Translations under genes and position numbers: made by a program
Notes under the pieces: model-generated
The model's input: the letters and a program-made list of their open reading frames with translations, nothing else
What the model was told of the DNA's origin: nothing
Database searches by the model: none
Origin: Aurantibrevibacter litoralis
GTDB lineage: Bacteria > Bacteroidota > Bacteroidia > Flavobacteriales > Flavobacteriaceae
Reading direction: 5' to 3'
Assembly (NCBI RefSeq): GCF_034651555.1
Contig: NZ_JAYEEQ010000013.1
Coordinates: 1-64,000 of the forward strand
DNA: 64,000 nt
Part shown: positions 62,631 through 64,000 of the stretch, piece by piece
Numbering within the stretch: position 1 is the first letter of the stretch
Layout: every line of letters begins with the position of its first letter

Positions 62631-63297
62631 GATGTAATGGTTTTAAAAAGTGGTTTAGTTGATATAAGGACAAGGTAAATAGGATAAAATGCGTAAAGTT
62701 CATTAAAATTGGCAACACATGCTGCCCTACCAAAGGTAAGATATTTCCGATGATGACTAGCCCAATTAAAATCACTATAGGGCTAAAGATGGCCATCCAT
62801 TTCGCGTAATAAGTGCCTCCTTTAAGAATAGCCACACAAAAACAAATAGACAATGCCGTGATCACTACACGCAGCACTTGAACTAAAATCTCTACATGTG
62901 CGGTGTAATGCGAGAGCAACTGTGTATACGTGATGGGCGCTATGCTACTTTTAAGATGTACAATCTGACCTATGGAGACTCTGGAGCCAATCCAAACACC
63001 GCCAACGGCAAACGCTATAAATCCTAATAACAGCACTGCCCTAGCCCAATTTTCACTCCCCGATTTTAACATGAAATAAAGGTGTAAATAGCCTGCAAAA
63101 TAAAAAGGAATACCGCTTACGGCTAAAAAATGACCTCGGGATAAGTTGGAAAGTGAAACATATCTAAAGAACTCATAATCATCGGCATTACCCAAAATCT
63201 GAGGCGAATAGTGCAGTAAGTATTCTCCCATACCCACGAGTATGGCGCCTAAAATACCCAAATAACCTAAAATTTTTATGGTGTGGATTGACTGCAT
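62623..63297 (-). CDS. Integral membrane protein of unknown function (DUF6796-like)
   Basis: 224 residues with about six membrane helices and little soluble sequence. A conserved-looking stretch GEYLLHYSPQILGNADDYEFF follows the first helix, and another helix begins RGHFLAVSGIPFYFAGY. It resembles DUF6796, though that is recalled only. It overlaps the CRTAC1 gene by 8 bp and follows the DUF2062 gene by 3 bp, so the three form an operon. Confidence 0.72.
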   Translation of the reverse strand: MQSIHTIKILGYLGILGAILVGMGEYLLHYSPQILGNADDYEFFRYVSLSNLSRGHFLAVSGIPFYFAGYLHLYFMLKSGSENWARAVLLLGFIAFAVGGVWIGSRVSIGQIVHLKSSIAPITYTQLLSHYTAHVEILVQVLRVVITALSICFCVAILKGGTYYAKWMAIFSPIVILIGLVIIGNILPLVGQHVLPILMNFTHFILFTLSLYQLNHFLKPLHHA

Positions 63298-63300
63298 GGG

Positions 63301-63759
63301 TTAGTTTCGAAGTTTGACGAAAAATGTTAACAAAACTTTCAATCCGAAGTAAAAGCCTATCGATAAAGGAATGACAACAACAAACCAGCCTGTAAATCCG
63401 CATAACAGCTCATAGGATAGTGCAGTTACCGTATTAAAAAAACTTTCTTCATAGCTTTCCTTAATTGCCGCAACGGTTAATAACGTATGTTCGGTGTTCC
63501 ACAAATTGGCACCGATATAAATAAAAGGGAGTAACAACAGCAGTTTAATGGGTTCTACCACATAACTTAAGGCAATCATTATGGGCAGATTCAACTTAAA
63601 TTTAAACGCAAGGAGCGTTAAAATAATGGTGGTAATTCCGAAAATAGGGAAAAAAGAAATAGCCACTGAAACGGTAATACTTGCCGACAGTTGTTTGGGC
63701 GAAAGACCTTGTTTAAAAAGTGCCTTACATTCCTCCCAAATTTTTTTGATGTATTTCAT
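63301..63759 (-). CDS. DUF2062 domain membrane protein
   Basis: 152 residues with three to four membrane helices and the DUF2062 features GLSPKQLSASITVSVAISFFP and NLPIMIALSYVVEPIKL. The family is often fused to or near glycosyltransferases, but none is here. The start is set at ATG 63759; a TTG extension to 63789 is less likely. It is first in the leftward operon with the membrane protein and CRTAC1 gene. Confidence 0.88.
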   Translation of the reverse strand: MKYIKKIWEECKALFKQGLSPKQLSASITVSVAISFFPIFGITTIILTLLAFKFKLNLPIMIALSYVVEPIKLLLLLPFIYIGANLWNTEHTLLTVAAIKESYEESFFNTVTALSYELLCGFTGWFVVVIPLSIGFYFGLKVLLTFFVKLRN

Positions 63760-64000
63760 GACGATATAGCTCGCTTTTATTGCCAACACCGGAGCGTGTT
63801 AAACGAATGTACCATTTCCTTTTAAACTAGCGCACAAATTTTCTTAAACTTACACCTCTGAGCTAGCGGTAAAAATTTTAAGGATTGTTCTGGTAGGATA
63901 CCAATTTCAAACTGGCACTAGGAGGTACATTTCGTTCCATCGCTTGCGTCCCATTTCCGTATGGGACGTTTGGCCTTTAGTAAAAAAGGGATCATGATTT
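63760..64000. other. Window end without a gene; one hairpin
   Basis: No reading frame is supported. A perfect 8-bp hairpin CGTCCCAT, TTCCGT, ATGGGACG lies at 63947-63968 and is followed on the plus strand by GTTTGG, a weak terminator tail. What it would terminate is outside the evidence here. Confidence 0.4.

Noticed and set aside
1..64000. tRNA, rRNA, CRISPR arrays, prophage and insertion sequences
   Set aside because: No T-loop motifs with paired acceptor arms, no regularly spaced repeats, and no transposase, integrase or phage structural genes were seen. The tail-fibre-like modules of the giant protein lack any phage context.

Overview
The window is chromosomal DNA from a member of the Bacteroidota, almost certainly a marine Flavobacteriaceae. 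The evidence is as follows. Promoter boxes fit the Bacteroidetes consensus (TTG, about 20 nt, TAnnTTTG) rather than sigma70. There is a complete Na+-translocating NADH:quinone reductase operon with its flavin transferase. Type IX secretion (T9SS) parts and cargo are present: a plug protein and a gliding-type C-terminal sorting domain. Many flavobacterial families of unknown function also occur. No rRNA, tRNA, CRISPR array, prophage or intact insertion sequence was seen.

Layout. 1-4.7 kb: a TPR hybrid histidine kinase whose 5' end looks damaged, then lpxK, a Nif3-family protein and a coiled-coil protein with a cysteine-less zinc ribbon. 4.7-12.6 kb: kynurenine 3-monooxygenase and kynureninase (tryptophan breakdown or NAD supply), interleaved with clpP, a lipoprotein, an MFS carrier, an acetyltransferase, an O-methyltransferase, a PAP2 phosphatase and tatA. 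12.7-17.2 kb: a leftward cluster of an M1 peptidase, a DUF6702-like protein and two tandem carboxypeptidase-regulatory-domain proteins. 17.7-24.4 kb: a 1825-residue repetitive surface protein directly abutting a T9SS type B cargo gene. 24.5-30.5 kb: acetyltransferase, Tat-type M15 peptidase, M48 peptidase, a 55-residue membrane protein, gpmI, map and a methyltransferase.

30.6-38.2 kb holds apbE, a 118-residue unknown protein and nqrFEDCBA, all leftward. ApbE should flavinylate NqrB and NqrC. 38.3-41.8 kb holds the T9SS plug protein, apaG and pruA. 42.0-43.4 kb is the only clearly accessory stretch: an AT-rich orphan gene with a structured, cassette-like 3' flank, then about 0.8 kb of degenerate DNA and a 43-residue small ORF. 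43.4-51.9 kb holds rsmG, a fatty acid desaturase, an aminotransferase, a VF530 protein, trmL, a large lipoprotein with cytochrome c motif, rpe and a YpdA-type reductase.

52-63.8 kb is a leftward block: an orphan Pycsar-type transmembrane effector, ppk1, an outer-membrane beta-barrel protein, an NAD(P)HX epimerase, a large phosphatase-like/kinase-like/Omp85-barrel fusion, a lipid-anchored beta carbonic anhydrase, a CRTAC1 protein, a membrane protein and a DUF2062 protein.

The most interesting items are five. (1) The 1184-residue surface protein at 56.4-60.0 kb, whose phosphatase domain has lost its metal ligands and whose middle carries HipA/FAM20-like kinase motifs. (2) The orphan Pycsar effector next to ppk1. 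(3) The cassette-like gene at 42.0-42.6 kb. (4) A dispersed 85-bp inverted-repeat element present twice, at 7.9 and 30.5 kb. (5) A structured intergenic element downstream of clpP.
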